From NCBI GenBank assembly GCA_038731605.1, contig JAVYQP010000001.1, forward strand, positions 1-64,000: a DNA stretch of 64,000 nucleotides, read 5' to 3'. Below the pieces are notes generated by a model that worked only from the letters and a program-made list of their open reading frames with translations, was not told the origin of the DNA and did no database searches. The translations under genes and the position numbers were made by a program. The number at the start of each line of letters is the position of its first letter. The stretch's first letter is position 1. This document shows, piece after piece, positions 16,789 through 24,580 of the stretch. The DNA is from WYZ-LMO2 sp038731605. GTDB lineage: Archaea; Halobacteriota; Archaeoglobi; Archaeoglobales; Archaeoglobaceae.

Positions 16789-17688
16789 TCACTTACTTAA
16801 ATCTTTCACCAATTCTAAGTGAGGGGCTACGCTCTCATATAATTCTTTTACAGCTGCACACGTCAAGATTTTGAGTCGACCCTGTAATATCGAAAATGCC
16901 CCTTTCTCAACGAGACGCTTAACTCTATTTGAGTCTTCATCGGGGATTATTATATAGAGATACTCCGGTCTCCAAATGTCGTAAGCATGTGCTAGCCTCG
17001 CAAGACCTTTGTCAATGTTCCCACTAAGCTCAACTTCAAACACTTTAATCGGAGCGTGACCTTCGTAATATCGCCACGTCACGTCGTAGCGGTAGACTCC
17101 GTCTGGTGTAGACTCTTCGGTCTTAACTATGAAATTCATCGCTTCTCCAATCTCTTTTAACATTCTAACCAGATTCTTATGGAGTTCATCTTTGTCAAGC
17201 CTCTTCTTATCCTTTTCAAGCATTTTATCCTTTGCAGAATGTTTGATCATTTGGTTGAAGATTAAGTTAAAGTCCAAATCACTTATTGGTTTACCATTGT
17301 TAGCAGGAAGACCTTGAAGTCCACGTAGTACCAAATACACACCTGGGGCTTCTCTATTCCTGGTGAACTCAAGTTCGTCTTTAAGGTCTTTAAACGTAGC
17401 CTTCCCTAACACAACTGTCTTTAGTCTGACTTGGTAGGGGTACTTGACTTTGCCCTCTTTTATCTCCTCGTCCCAAATTATCTCATCTGTTTCATACCAG
17501 TCACTTACAACTTCGAATATCCCTCGAAATTCGTTCGTACCACGTACATACATGATAATTTTATCACCTTTTTTTATCATTTCACAGGCTTTTTTGTTAA
17601 ATGTCGCCCATATCTCTCTTTCTTTGACTATCTCCCAGTTCTCCTTGCTGACTGGCCAAATCCAGTTGTTAAACTTGTTGATTTTCAT
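16789..17688 (-). CDS. EVE-domain protein fused to a restriction-endonuclease-like domain
   Basis: A 299-residue two-domain protein. Residues about 1-135 match the EVE fold (NNWIWPVSKENWEIV, then GDKIIMYVRGTNEFRGIFEV), which reads modified bases in several restriction systems. After a charged linker (150-170), residues about 190-275 look like a PD-(D/E)xK nuclease core: YDVTW (D202), VFEVELSGN (E218, E220) and LYIIIPD. The usual catalytic lysine after the second acidic residue is replaced by E220. The gene is more AT-rich than its neighbours, stands alone and is flanked by 140-base non-coding gaps, which suggests transfer. A modification-dependent restriction role is inferred. Confidence 0.72.
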   Translation of the reverse strand: MKINKFNNWIWPVSKENWEIVKEREIWATFNKKACEMIKKGDKIIMYVRGTNEFRGIFEVVSDWYETDEIIWDEEIKEGKVKYPYQVRLKTVVLGKATFKDLKDELEFTRNREAPGVYLVLRGLQGLPANNGKPISDLDFNLIFNQMIKHSAKDKMLEKDKKRLDKDELHKNLVRMLKEIGEAMNFIVKTEESTPDGVYRYDVTWRYYEGHAPIKVFEVELSGNIDKGLARLAHAYDIWRPEYLYIIIPDEDSNRVKRLVEKGAFSILQGRLKILTCAAVKELYESVAPHLELVKDLSK

Positions 17689-17835
17689 CTTTTAATTTTT
17701 CCACCTGCAAAGATTTAAACTTAACGATTTGTAGGACTAATATTAAGCTATCGCGAACTTGGCAACTAAGTTTTTTATTTTTTAACTTTTTGAAAAAAGA
17801 GTACCATTAGCTTTTAGCGGTCTCTATTTTTGGAA

Positions 17836-18444
17836 TTATAGAATTTCCAAATAGTAATACTTTTCGTCTTCGAACTGTTTTCCAATCACAACGTCGATCG
17901 GTTTTTTGAAAATCGGTCCATCGACCACTATCGTGTGGAACTCCCCATTTTCCCCACATGGGTCAGCGTTTCTCTTGATAAGGTATTCTATCACTTCCTC
18001 GTCGAATCTCTTGCCGAGTATGTCCTTGAAATTCTTCCGCACAGCGATTACGATTGCGTTAAACTCTTTCGCAATATCTTCTGCGAGCTTTTTGGTGTTC
18101 TCGCCCCAAAGTGGAAATATCGCTTCGATTCCAAGCTCCTTGCAAACTCTCTCGATCCAAATCCTATGATGTTCCAGATAGATGTCCCCAAAGACAACTT
18201 TCTCAGCTTCATTCGATCTGAAAACGCTTTTTAGAACTTCTTCGAAGTTATCGTCGTATCTGCCAAAAACGATCTCGATTCCCATCGCATCGCTTTGCCT
18301 TCTTAAGATACTCTCCTTTAGCTTATGCGCCCTTGTTTCACCGTTTTTGATCATACAAACGAGTTTGTCAATTCTGTAGTGCTTTGAAGCCCTGTAGAAT
18401 GCCATTGCACTGTCCTTCCCACCGCTCCACATTGCGAGTATCAT
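17836..18444 (-). CDS. dph6: diphthine--ammonia ligase family protein
   Basis: A protein of about 202 residues in the adenine nucleotide alpha hydrolase superfamily, with the PP-loop MWSGGKDSAMAFYRA at the N-terminus, a FGDIYLEHHR segment and the CGENGEFHTIVVDGP motif characteristic of Dph6/MJ0570-type proteins. It would amidate diphthine on elongation factor 2 using ATP and ammonia. The ATG at 18444 fits the family start; a longer frame runs into glnA and is rejected. It follows glnA on the same strand after 29 bases. Confidence 0.87.
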   Translation of the reverse strand: MILAMWSGGKDSAMAFYRASKHYRIDKLVCMIKNGETRAHKLKESILRRQSDAMGIEIVFGRYDDNFEEVLKSVFRSNEAEKVVFGDIYLEHHRIWIERVCKELGIEAIFPLWGENTKKLAEDIAKEFNAIVIAVRKNFKDILGKRFDEEVIEYLIKRNADPCGENGEFHTIVVDGPIFKKPIDVVIGKQFEDEKYYYLEIL

Positions 18445-18473
18445 TGAAATCACTTCTTCGCTGGGTAAAAAAA

Positions 18474-19919
18474 TCAGATGTCGAAGTATTTCATGTATTC
18501 CCAAGGCGTTATGTATAGGCAGAACTGGTTCCACTCCTCGATCTTGAGCTCCATGAACGCATCGAATATATGACGCCCAAGCACCTTTTGCAAAACTTCA
18601 TCGCTCGCCAAATGATCCAGCGCATCCCTCAGTGTCGTTGGTAGCTCCCCTATGCCGAGCTCCCTTCTTTCCTTGGGTGAAAGCTCATATACGTCGACCA
18701 TCACGGGATCTCCGGGGTCTATCTTCTTCTTTATGCCATCCAAGCCAGCTGCGAGCTGTGCAGAGATCGCAAGATATGGATTGCAACTCGGATCTGTGCC
18801 ACGATACTCGACCCTTATTGCGGAGGGCTTCTTCTGATACATTGGAACCCTTACAAGCGCAGAGCGATTCCTTGGGCTCCAGCATATGTTTATCGGCGCC
18901 TCGAATCCCGGCACGAGACGTTTGTAGCTGTTTACAGTTGGGCAACATATCGCAGTTAGCGCTTTTGCGTGTTCGAGCAAACCGCCGATGTAGTATCGAG
19001 CCTTTTGGCTCAGCATGAACTCATCGTTCGGGTCTGCGAACAGGGCTTCGCCCTTAAAAGGTTCCCCTTTCCACAAGCTCTGATGCGTGTGCATCCCGCT
19101 TGCGTTGTCCAAGTAAATTGGCTTTGGCATGAAAGTCGCTATCAAGCCGTGCTTCTTTGCGATGTTCTTCGCCGAGAACTTGTAGAGGTAGAAAGCATCG
19201 CCAACGTCTGTGAGCTTCTTTGGCTTAAAATCGAGCTCTATTTGTCCTGGGGTTGCGACCTCGTGGTGATGGTATTCTACGTTGACTCCGAGCTGTTCAA
19301 GAACGTAAACGAGTTCGTTGCGGTATTCGACGGTCGTATCCTCTGGCGGGGCTCTGAAGTAGCCTTCTTTGGGGCGAATGATGTAACCGCCGTTCAACTC
19401 TTCGCTAAAGGGCAGAATCCTTGGAGCGCCCCAGCTGTCACCCTCACCACCACTGGGCGAAACCCAAAGATCCCAGACTAAGTTTCTGAAATCAACGCCC
19501 TTAAAAACAAAGAACTCTATCTCCGGACCGAATATCGCAGTCATCCCTTGGCTTTCGAGCTCCTTCTCAACTCTCTTCGCAACGTATCCACGGGGATCGC
19601 ATTCAGCAACTCCCGTTGCCCATGCCTCGTAGACATCGCCAAACATTATTGCGGACTTTTGGATCGTGTCGTCGATCCATGGGATTACTCTGAGTGTCTT
19701 TGGATCTGGAACCCAGAGCATGTCGCTTTGATCGATGCTCTTAAATCCCCTAACCGAAGAGCCATCAAAACCTATACCTTCGAAGCCATTCCCATCTATG
19801 AACTCCCTTGCTGGAATCGAGAACATCATCAAATACCCACGAACGTCGCTAAAGGCACATAAGACTTGTCGGACGTTGTTCTCCTTCAGGATAGCCTTTG
19901 CCTTCTCAATCTCATCCAT
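18474..19919 (-). CDS. glnA: glutamine synthetase type I
   Basis: A 481-residue glutamine synthetase. Landmarks in order are the Asp-50-type loop FDGSSVRGF, the metal-binding EIEFFVF, NVEYHHHEVATPGQIELDF, GMHTHQSLW, and the ATP/Arg loop RNRSALVRVPMY. It condenses glutamate and ammonia. The ATG at 19919 sits behind a textbook GGGTGAT; an upstream in-frame ATG at 19976 would run into the promoter. No adenylylation tyrosine site was identified. Confidence 0.95.
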   Translation of the reverse strand: MDEIEKAKAILKENNVRQVLCAFSDVRGYLMMFSIPAREFIDGNGFEGIGFDGSSVRGFKSIDQSDMLWVPDPKTLRVIPWIDDTIQKSAIMFGDVYEAWATGVAECDPRGYVAKRVEKELESQGMTAIFGPEIEFFVFKGVDFRNLVWDLWVSPSGGEGDSWGAPRILPFSEELNGGYIIRPKEGYFRAPPEDTTVEYRNELVYVLEQLGVNVEYHHHEVATPGQIELDFKPKKLTDVGDAFYLYKFSAKNIAKKHGLIATFMPKPIYLDNASGMHTHQSLWKGEPFKGEALFADPNDEFMLSQKARYYIGGLLEHAKALTAICCPTVNSYKRLVPGFEAPINICWSPRNRSALVRVPMYQKKPSAIRVEYRGTDPSCNPYLAISAQLAAGLDGIKKKIDPGDPVMVDVYELSPKERRELGIGELPTTLRDALDHLASDEVLQKVLGRHIFDAFMELKIEEWNQFCLYITPWEYMKYFDI

Positions 19920-19947
19920 CGAATCACCCTTCAGCGCTTTTGAAATA

Positions 19948-19957
19948 TGATATATAA
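19948..19957 (-). promoter_or_regulatory. TATA box of glnA
   Basis: TTATATATCA on the minus strand, about 34 bases before the glnA ATG and upstream of GGGTGAT. The remaining intergenic sequence to 20081 is AT-rich, with no gene seen. Confidence 0.55.
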
Positions 19958-20081
19958 TCTTTTCTGTTTTTGGCAAAAACTTGAAAGAGCTTCAAATTTT
20001 TACGTGTATTTTAAAAATTTTTCAAGCTGTCTTGCGACTCTGCGAAAGTCCCAGCGTAGCAAAAAATTGTAGAATTTGGGC

Positions 20082-21614
20082 TTAACGCCTCTTGGCGAGG
20101 TAGAACGAAACCACACCTAAAGCGATGAAGGCAACTGCGATCACGAGGAAAACATTTGTGTCCGAACGTGCACTTTTTTGTGTTGTAATCTGTTGCGGAG
20201 TTTTTGTCCCTTCTAACCCCGGAGACTTCTCTGGCTTTGCCCCTTCCTCGACGGTAACTCGTAGCGTCATCTGGTTGTTTTTCTCGTTCAGCTCCGTAAC
20301 CTCGTTTTCTGGATCTAAAACTACTTTGAGCGATAGAGATCCGGACTCCGTTGGTGTCCATGGTAGATAGACAGTCGTGGACTCTTTTGCGTTCAGAGAC
20401 ACTCTTTTTGAGGAGATCAGTTCCTCTCCATATTGGCGCAGGTAAAGAGATACTGAGAAGTTCTCGGCTCTCGTATTTCCGGTGTTTGCTATTTTGACTG
20501 CGACCTCACAGCTTTCGTTGATGAAAATCTTATCTGGAACTGAGACGTTGATTAAAGCGAGATCTGGGATCTGGAAGTCGATTGGAACGACGAGCTCGTT
20601 GTTGTCGAAGTTGAACTCTACGCTCGGGCTTTCAGCGACTGCCTTCAAAGCATAGTTTCTCACGACGTATGGTCTCCAGTTAAACTCCACAACCGCTTCG
20701 GATTGCGAGGGCAGTTCTCTTATCATCTTTTTGCCTACTATGGTTGTTTTGTTCTGATCTGTGACGTATAGAGACACGAGCACGCTTTTTGCCTTTATGT
20801 AGCCTCCAAGGTTTGAAATCGTAACCCTTATCTTGTTATCCTCTCCCACAACGATTTTCTCGAACTCCAAAGCTTTGATCGCAAGGTCGACGCCGTATGG
20901 GGCGACAAGCGGATACATGTCCGTGTCGGAAGAGGTCATGGAGTATGGATCGTCACAAACGCCGTCTCGGTTCCAGTCGTTACAGCTGTTCTCGTCCCAG
21001 AAGTTCCCAAGATATCCTTTGCGATCGCCGTTGTATTCGTATTCGATCTCCTCCTTTGAGAACCATATTATCACCGACTTCTGCGACACAACATCTTTTG
21101 CGTTCTTTTCGAACGTGTTCAGCCAAAACCGCACTTCAAGTGATCCTTCAACCTTGACTCCGACGTTGTTGTTAGCTATTCTGTTCTTCTGCACCTCGCA
21201 GAATCTCACCGCATCGAGCTGAATTCCAACTTTGTTCTCCTCTATGGCGCTTTCGGAGATCTCGCAGTCTTTGGTGTATGCAAACCTTATCCCTTCGCTC
21301 CCACCTTTGATCGTAAATCCAATGATCTTCACGGAGATCTCAGAGCCAAAGGAGCTCTCTGCTTTAATTGTTGGAAGACTTTGGTCTTTTGCTTTTATAA
21401 TCGTTGAAAGGGCACCTTTTTCGGATTTTAGGACAATAGACTTGTTTATAAACAAATTCTCCTCGTATATTCCCGATTTAACCACGATCTCTTCTCCTTC
21501 GCTTGCGTTGTCTATTGCCTGCTGTATGGTTGCGTAATCCGTTGGGACATAGACCTTCGCCGAGGCGACGACACACGCCATTATCATTACTATACTTACG
21601 ATAGCGAGTCTCAT
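20082..21614 (-). CDS. surface protein: beta-helix (NosD-like) plus CARDB repeats, membrane-anchored
   Basis: A protein of about 510 residues with a signal peptide (MRLAIVSIVMIMACVVASA). A right-handed beta-helix domain (YATIQQAIDNASEGEEIVV, repeated GIQLDAV and N-rich turns, about 25-190) is followed by a DWNRDGVCDDPY calcium-type loop. Two CARDB-like adhesion repeats come next (DLAIKALEFEKIVVGEDN and DLALINVSVPDKIFI, each ending in NFDNNE or ELNEKNNQ). A C-terminal membrane helix ends in LAKRR. The ATG at 21614 follows AGGTGTAGGT. It is probably displayed on the cell surface and binds carbohydrate or the S-layer. Confidence 0.8.
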   Translation of the reverse strand: MRLAIVSIVMIMACVVASAKVYVPTDYATIQQAIDNASEGEEIVVKSGIYEENLFINKSIVLKSEKGALSTIIKAKDQSLPTIKAESSFGSEISVKIIGFTIKGGSEGIRFAYTKDCEISESAIEENKVGIQLDAVRFCEVQKNRIANNNVGVKVEGSLEVRFWLNTFEKNAKDVVSQKSVIIWFSKEEIEYEYNGDRKGYLGNFWDENSCNDWNRDGVCDDPYSMTSSDTDMYPLVAPYGVDLAIKALEFEKIVVGEDNKIRVTISNLGGYIKAKSVLVSLYVTDQNKTTIVGKKMIRELPSQSEAVVEFNWRPYVVRNYALKAVAESPSVEFNFDNNELVVPIDFQIPDLALINVSVPDKIFINESCEVAVKIANTGNTRAENFSVSLYLRQYGEELISSKRVSLNAKESTTVYLPWTPTESGSLSLKVVLDPENEVTELNEKNNQMTLRVTVEEGAKPEKSPGLEGTKTPQQITTQKSARSDTNVFLVIAVAFIALGVVSFYLAKRR

Positions 21615-21725
21615 ACCTACACCTGTATTTTGCAAACAGCTATGCCATATAAGATTTTTGCCTTTAAAGCATGAAAGAGTTGTGTTAAGAAGAAAAAGTT
21701 TTTTAACATCTCTTCGACTTCCTGC

Positions 21726-21908
21726 ATGGAGAGGTTTAAGAAACTGCTCGAGCACTGGATAGAGCACAACGAGGAGCACATCGAGATCTACAAGAAATGG
21801 GCAAACGACATCGAAGGAAACGCATCGGAGTTGCTTAAGGAAGCTGTGAAAAAGTTCGAGGAGGGAAACGAGATTTTGAAGAGGATTTACGAGAAGTTGA
21901 ATGAGTGA
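21726..21908 (+). CDS. small helical protein
   Basis: A 60-residue, highly charged, all-helical protein (HWIEHNEEHIEIYKKWA at 10-26, with several His/Glu that could bind metal). I do not assign a function. It starts with an ATG after a TTTTTTAAC-rich region and shares 8 bases with the downstream HEAT-like gene, which makes a two-gene unit. The helical His/Glu pattern resembles small partner proteins seen in archaeal operons, but no family is confirmed. Confidence 0.65.
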   Translation: MERFKKLLEHWIEHNEEHIEIYKKWANDIEGNASELLKEAVKKFEEGNEILKRIYEKLNE

Positions 21909-22461
21909 AAAAGTTGCGATCGCTTTACTCAACAACGAATTCCAGGGGCTGAAGGTTAGGGAGGTGTTCAAATTCCTCTACAGCGATCAAGAGATCCTCA
22001 GGTTCAAATCCGCAGAAGCGCTTGGCATTCTTTGCAAAGGGAGTTTAGCTTACAACTACCTACTCCGCCTTTTTTGGCATTTGAGCGACGAGTCTGGAGC
22101 TTATTGCATCGGCGCACCGCTTGCGATTGCTGAGATCGGTTTGAGAAATCCCGAAATCTTTGAAAGCTTCAAGGTGAAGTTCCTCTACCTGCTCGAGAAC
22201 GAGGAGGTAGAGAGGAGCTATGTGGCGTATGGAATACTCAGGAATGCGAACACTTACAGGGGCACAGAAGCAAAGGATTTGCTGAGAAAAAAGCTCCTCG
22301 AATTGGAGGATCTGAGGTTTAAAGCCTATGCAATATTGGCGTTGAGGAAGATGGGAGAAAAAGTAGAGATTCCGAGTCTAAACACGAAGGTCTCGTTATA
22401 CGATGGGAAATCGATGCTTGAAATCGAGTTCGCCAAGATCCACGAGCTTCAGCATCTGTAG
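21901..22461 (+). CDS. HEAT-repeat-like protein
   Basis: A 186-residue helical protein with repeat spacing like HEAT repeats (ILRFKSAEALGILCKGS, GAPLAIAEIGLRNPEI, RSYVAYGILRNANTYRG, DLRFKAYAILALRKMG). It resembles the DVU0298-like family of sulfate reducers and archaea, with moderate confidence. The start overlaps the 60-residue protein upstream. Its end overlaps the convergent 59-residue gene by 13 bases. A scaffold role is inferred. Confidence 0.68.
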   Translation: MSEKVAIALLNNEFQGLKVREVFKFLYSDQEILRFKSAEALGILCKGSLAYNYLLRLFWHLSDESGAYCIGAPLAIAEIGLRNPEIFESFKVKFLYLLENEEVERSYVAYGILRNANTYRGTEAKDLLRKKLLELEDLRFKAYAILALRKMGEKVEIPSLNTKVSLYDGKSMLEIEFAKIHELQHL

Positions 22462-22628
22462 TGCCTCTTGTAAAAAAGCACGCCGTCGATCTTCAGCACA
22501 TCTTCGCTTTTGACCTTGACGATGAGATCGTAGTTGTAGTAGACCTCCCAGACCTCCTCGCAAACTTCCCTGAGTTTCTCGATGACTTCCTTACTTCTGC
22601 TTCTGTCTATCCAAAGCTCGAAATACAT
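22449..22628 (-). CDS. small conserved-looking protein downstream of guaA
   Basis: A 59-residue frame starting at ATG 22628, six bases after the guaA stop, and ending with RHYRC at 22449. The protein (MYFELWIDRSRSKEVIEKL, then EVWEVYYNYDLIVKVKSED) alternates strand-helix-strand like a small ferredoxin-like (RAM/ACT-type) domain. Tight spacing supports translation as part of the guaA operon. It may be a subunit or regulator; nothing more can be said. Confidence 0.6.
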   Translation of the reverse strand: MYFELWIDRSRSKEVIEKLREVCEEVWEVYYNYDLIVKVKSEDVLKIDGVLFYKRHYRC

Positions 22629-22634
22629 ATAATA

Positions 22635-23579
22635 TCACTCGAACTCGATCGTCGCAGGTGGTTTGTCTGTGATGTCGTATAGAACCCTTGTGATCTCCGG
22701 GACTTCTTCGGTTATCCTCTTCGAGATCTTCCTAAGCCTCTCGTATGGAATTTCGACGAATTTCGCAGTCATCGCATCTTCGGATGCAACAACTCTAACG
22801 ACTGTGATGAAGCCGTAGGTTCTCTTGTTATCCTTAACGCCTGTAGCCTTGAGATCAAGGAGAACTGCAAAGTTCTGAAAAGCTTCGATGTCTGCGGTTT
22901 CTTCTTCGACTATCTTCGTAGCTTTTCGGAGTATTTCGAGCTTCTCCCAAGTGACTTCGCCCACAATCCTTATCGCAAGCCCGGGTCCCGGAAAAGCTCG
23001 GCGATGCGCAACCTCATCCGGCAATCCGAGTTCCTTCGCAACAAGTCTCACCTGCCATTTGTAGAGATCTTTGATCGGCTCAATTACTTTGAACCCGTAT
23101 TTACTCGTGTCGATTCCGAGTTGCTCCAGAACGTTGTGTTGCGTTTTAACACCGCCAACGGTTTCAACTATGTCTGCAGCTATCGTTCCCTGGACAAGGA
23201 ATTTTGCTCCATTTTGTGTAATTATTTTTCCGAGTGTCGTGTAAAACGCCTCTCTAAACGCTTTTCTTTTCTCCTCTGGATCGATTTTACCTTTTAGTGC
23301 CCCGAGCACTTCTTCCTTTGCATCAAAGACGAATGCATCGAGCCCAAAATTCCTTAAGATCTCCACAACCCTTTCCCCTTCTCCAATTCTTCTAAGACCG
23401 TCGTCGATGAAGACTGCCTTTATTGGTTCCTCAATCGCTTTTGCAACGAGAACCGCAGACACCGTGCTGTCTACACCTCCAGAGCATGCTGCGAGTATCT
23501 CCTTAGCTTTTACACCGCTCAATTCCCTGCGCAACGATTCAAGCTTCTTTTTGACGTATTCCCTTGCGTCGAAGTTCAT
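22635..23579 (-). CDS. guaA: GMP synthase, ATP-pyrophosphatase subunit
   Basis: A 314-residue GMP synthase subunit B, without the glutaminase domain, as is normal in archaea where a separate subunit supplies ammonia. The PP-loop AACSGGVDSTVSAVL lies near 30-45, with QGTIAADIVETVGG, RRAFPGPGLAIRIVGEV and the C-terminal DITDKPPATIEFE dimerisation motif. It converts XMP to GMP. The ATG at 23579 follows AAGGGGAAAG; the upstream ATG at 23621 is less likely. The glutaminase partner is not in the window. Confidence 0.95.
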   Translation of the reverse strand: MNFDAREYVKKKLESLRRELSGVKAKEILAACSGGVDSTVSAVLVAKAIEEPIKAVFIDDGLRRIGEGERVVEILRNFGLDAFVFDAKEEVLGALKGKIDPEEKRKAFREAFYTTLGKIITQNGAKFLVQGTIAADIVETVGGVKTQHNVLEQLGIDTSKYGFKVIEPIKDLYKWQVRLVAKELGLPDEVAHRRAFPGPGLAIRIVGEVTWEKLEILRKATKIVEEETADIEAFQNFAVLLDLKATGVKDNKRTYGFITVVRVVASEDAMTAKFVEIPYERLRKISKRITEEVPEITRVLYDITDKPPATIEFE

Positions 23580-23683
23580 ACTTTCCCCTTTTCCCGTGGG
23601 TGGGTTAAAAATTTTTCCCAACGTCGAGTGATGGTAATAATTATGGACTTCATCATTATACGCACTTTATAAAAATGGAAAAA

Positions 23684-23691
23684 TTTATAAA
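23684..23691 (+). promoter_or_regulatory. TATA box for the 53-residue cysteine-rich protein
   Basis: TTTATAAA centred about 25 bases before the GTG at 23712. A stop in the same frame at 23688-23690 limits the N-terminus, so a leaderless GTG start fits well. Confidence 0.55.
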
Positions 23692-23711
23692 CTTTCAAAA
23701 CAACGAGAAGC

Positions 23712-23873
23712 GTGAGGTGCAAGGACTGCGTTTACTGGCTCCGGGACTTCTCGTTGCCAAAAGGCATAGGGCACTGCTCTGCGAAGAACTGCGTCTCTTA
23801 TGAAAGCGACGTTTGCGAGATCTTTAGGAGAAAGGAGAGCGAGGCGGTGGCGGTTAGAGTTCTGAGCTATTGA
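23712..23873 (+). CDS. small cysteine-rich protein, leaderless
   Basis: A 53-residue protein beginning VRCKDCVYWLRDF and containing GHCSAKNC and VCEIF. Six cysteines occur as two CxxC-like or CxxxxC pairs plus two singles, a pattern of a small zinc or iron-sulfur knuckle. The reading frame is compact and convergent with the MBL gene, whose stop follows after 2 bases. It is below common ORF length limits and easily missed. The function is unknown. Confidence 0.65.
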   Translation: MRCKDCVYWLRDFSLPKGIGHCSAKNCVSYESDVCEIFRRKESEAVAVRVLSY

Positions 23874-23875
23874 TT

Positions 23876-24580
23876 TTACTTCAACTCGAAGCTCTCGAGA
23901 TCCCTTGCTATCTTTGCCTCGACTCCGAGGAACTCGAGGATCTTTTCTTTTACAGCGTGGGTCATTGGGTAGAGATGAGTTAAATAGAGCTCTTCTGCCT
24001 TCATGAAATCCAAGCACTCCTTCAGGTTCTCGGGAGTCGTGTGAAAGTCTGCGTTGTAGTTGAAAGGTAGAGAAAGCTCGTGGATCATCGCTGAGCAATC
24101 GATGGAAACGAAGTCTTTGAACGCCCTTGTATCTCCGCTTATCGCAATCTCGTTGATCACGTAACCCTGGCTTTCTATGGAGTGGATCGTTGGGATCGCA
24201 TCGATTCGGAGGTCTCCAATTCTAAAAGCCTTCTCCTCGTGAACCTTGAACTTCAGCTTCCCCCGCAAGTAAGGGAAGGCGTTTAGCATCGCCTCCATAA
24301 AAAATCTTGTCCCTTTTGGACCGTAGATCTCGATCTCCTTTGCACCCATCAGCCACCGTGCTTTTAGAATGTTCAGGAGATCCCCGTTGTGATCGAGGTG
24401 GTGGTGCGTGATGAGGATCGCATCTATTTCGGTAGGCGGGATTTGAAGCTGTTCAAGTCTGAGAAAAGCTCCGATTCCACAGTCGACGAGAACTTTGACA
24501 TCGCTCTCTATCAGAATAGAGCTCTGGGCTCTACCTTCACAGGGAACGGAAACGCCTGTGCCGAGAAAGGTAACCTTCAC
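23876..24580 (-). CDS. metallo-beta-lactamase fold hydrolase, RNase Z-like
   Basis: A 234-residue MBL-fold protein. ITHHHLDHNGDLLNIL provides the HxHxDH metal site, GDTRAF the bridging aspartate, and later histidines (HELSLPF, HLYPMTHAV) complete it. It is similar to ribonuclease Z and to related phosphodiesterases but short for tRNase Z and without a clear exosite arm. It overlaps cca by 4 bases, so it is cotranscribed with the tRNA end-processing gene, which supports an RNA role by context. Confidence 0.82.
   Translation of the reverse strand: MKVTFLGTGVSVPCEGRAQSSILIESDVKVLVDCGIGAFLRLEQLQIPPTEIDAILITHHHLDHNGDLLNILKARWLMGAKEIEIYGPKGTRFFMEAMLNAFPYLRGKLKFKVHEEKAFRIGDLRIDAIPTIHSIESQGYVINEIAISGDTRAFKDFVSIDCSAMIHELSLPFNYNADFHTTPENLKECLDFMKAEELYLTHLYPMTHAVKEKILEFLGVEAKIARDLESFELK

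Noticed and set aside
21615..21971. Long N-terminal extension of the NosD/CARDB protein
   Set aside because: It overlaps the 60-residue gene and its promoter and lies before a clear signal peptide.
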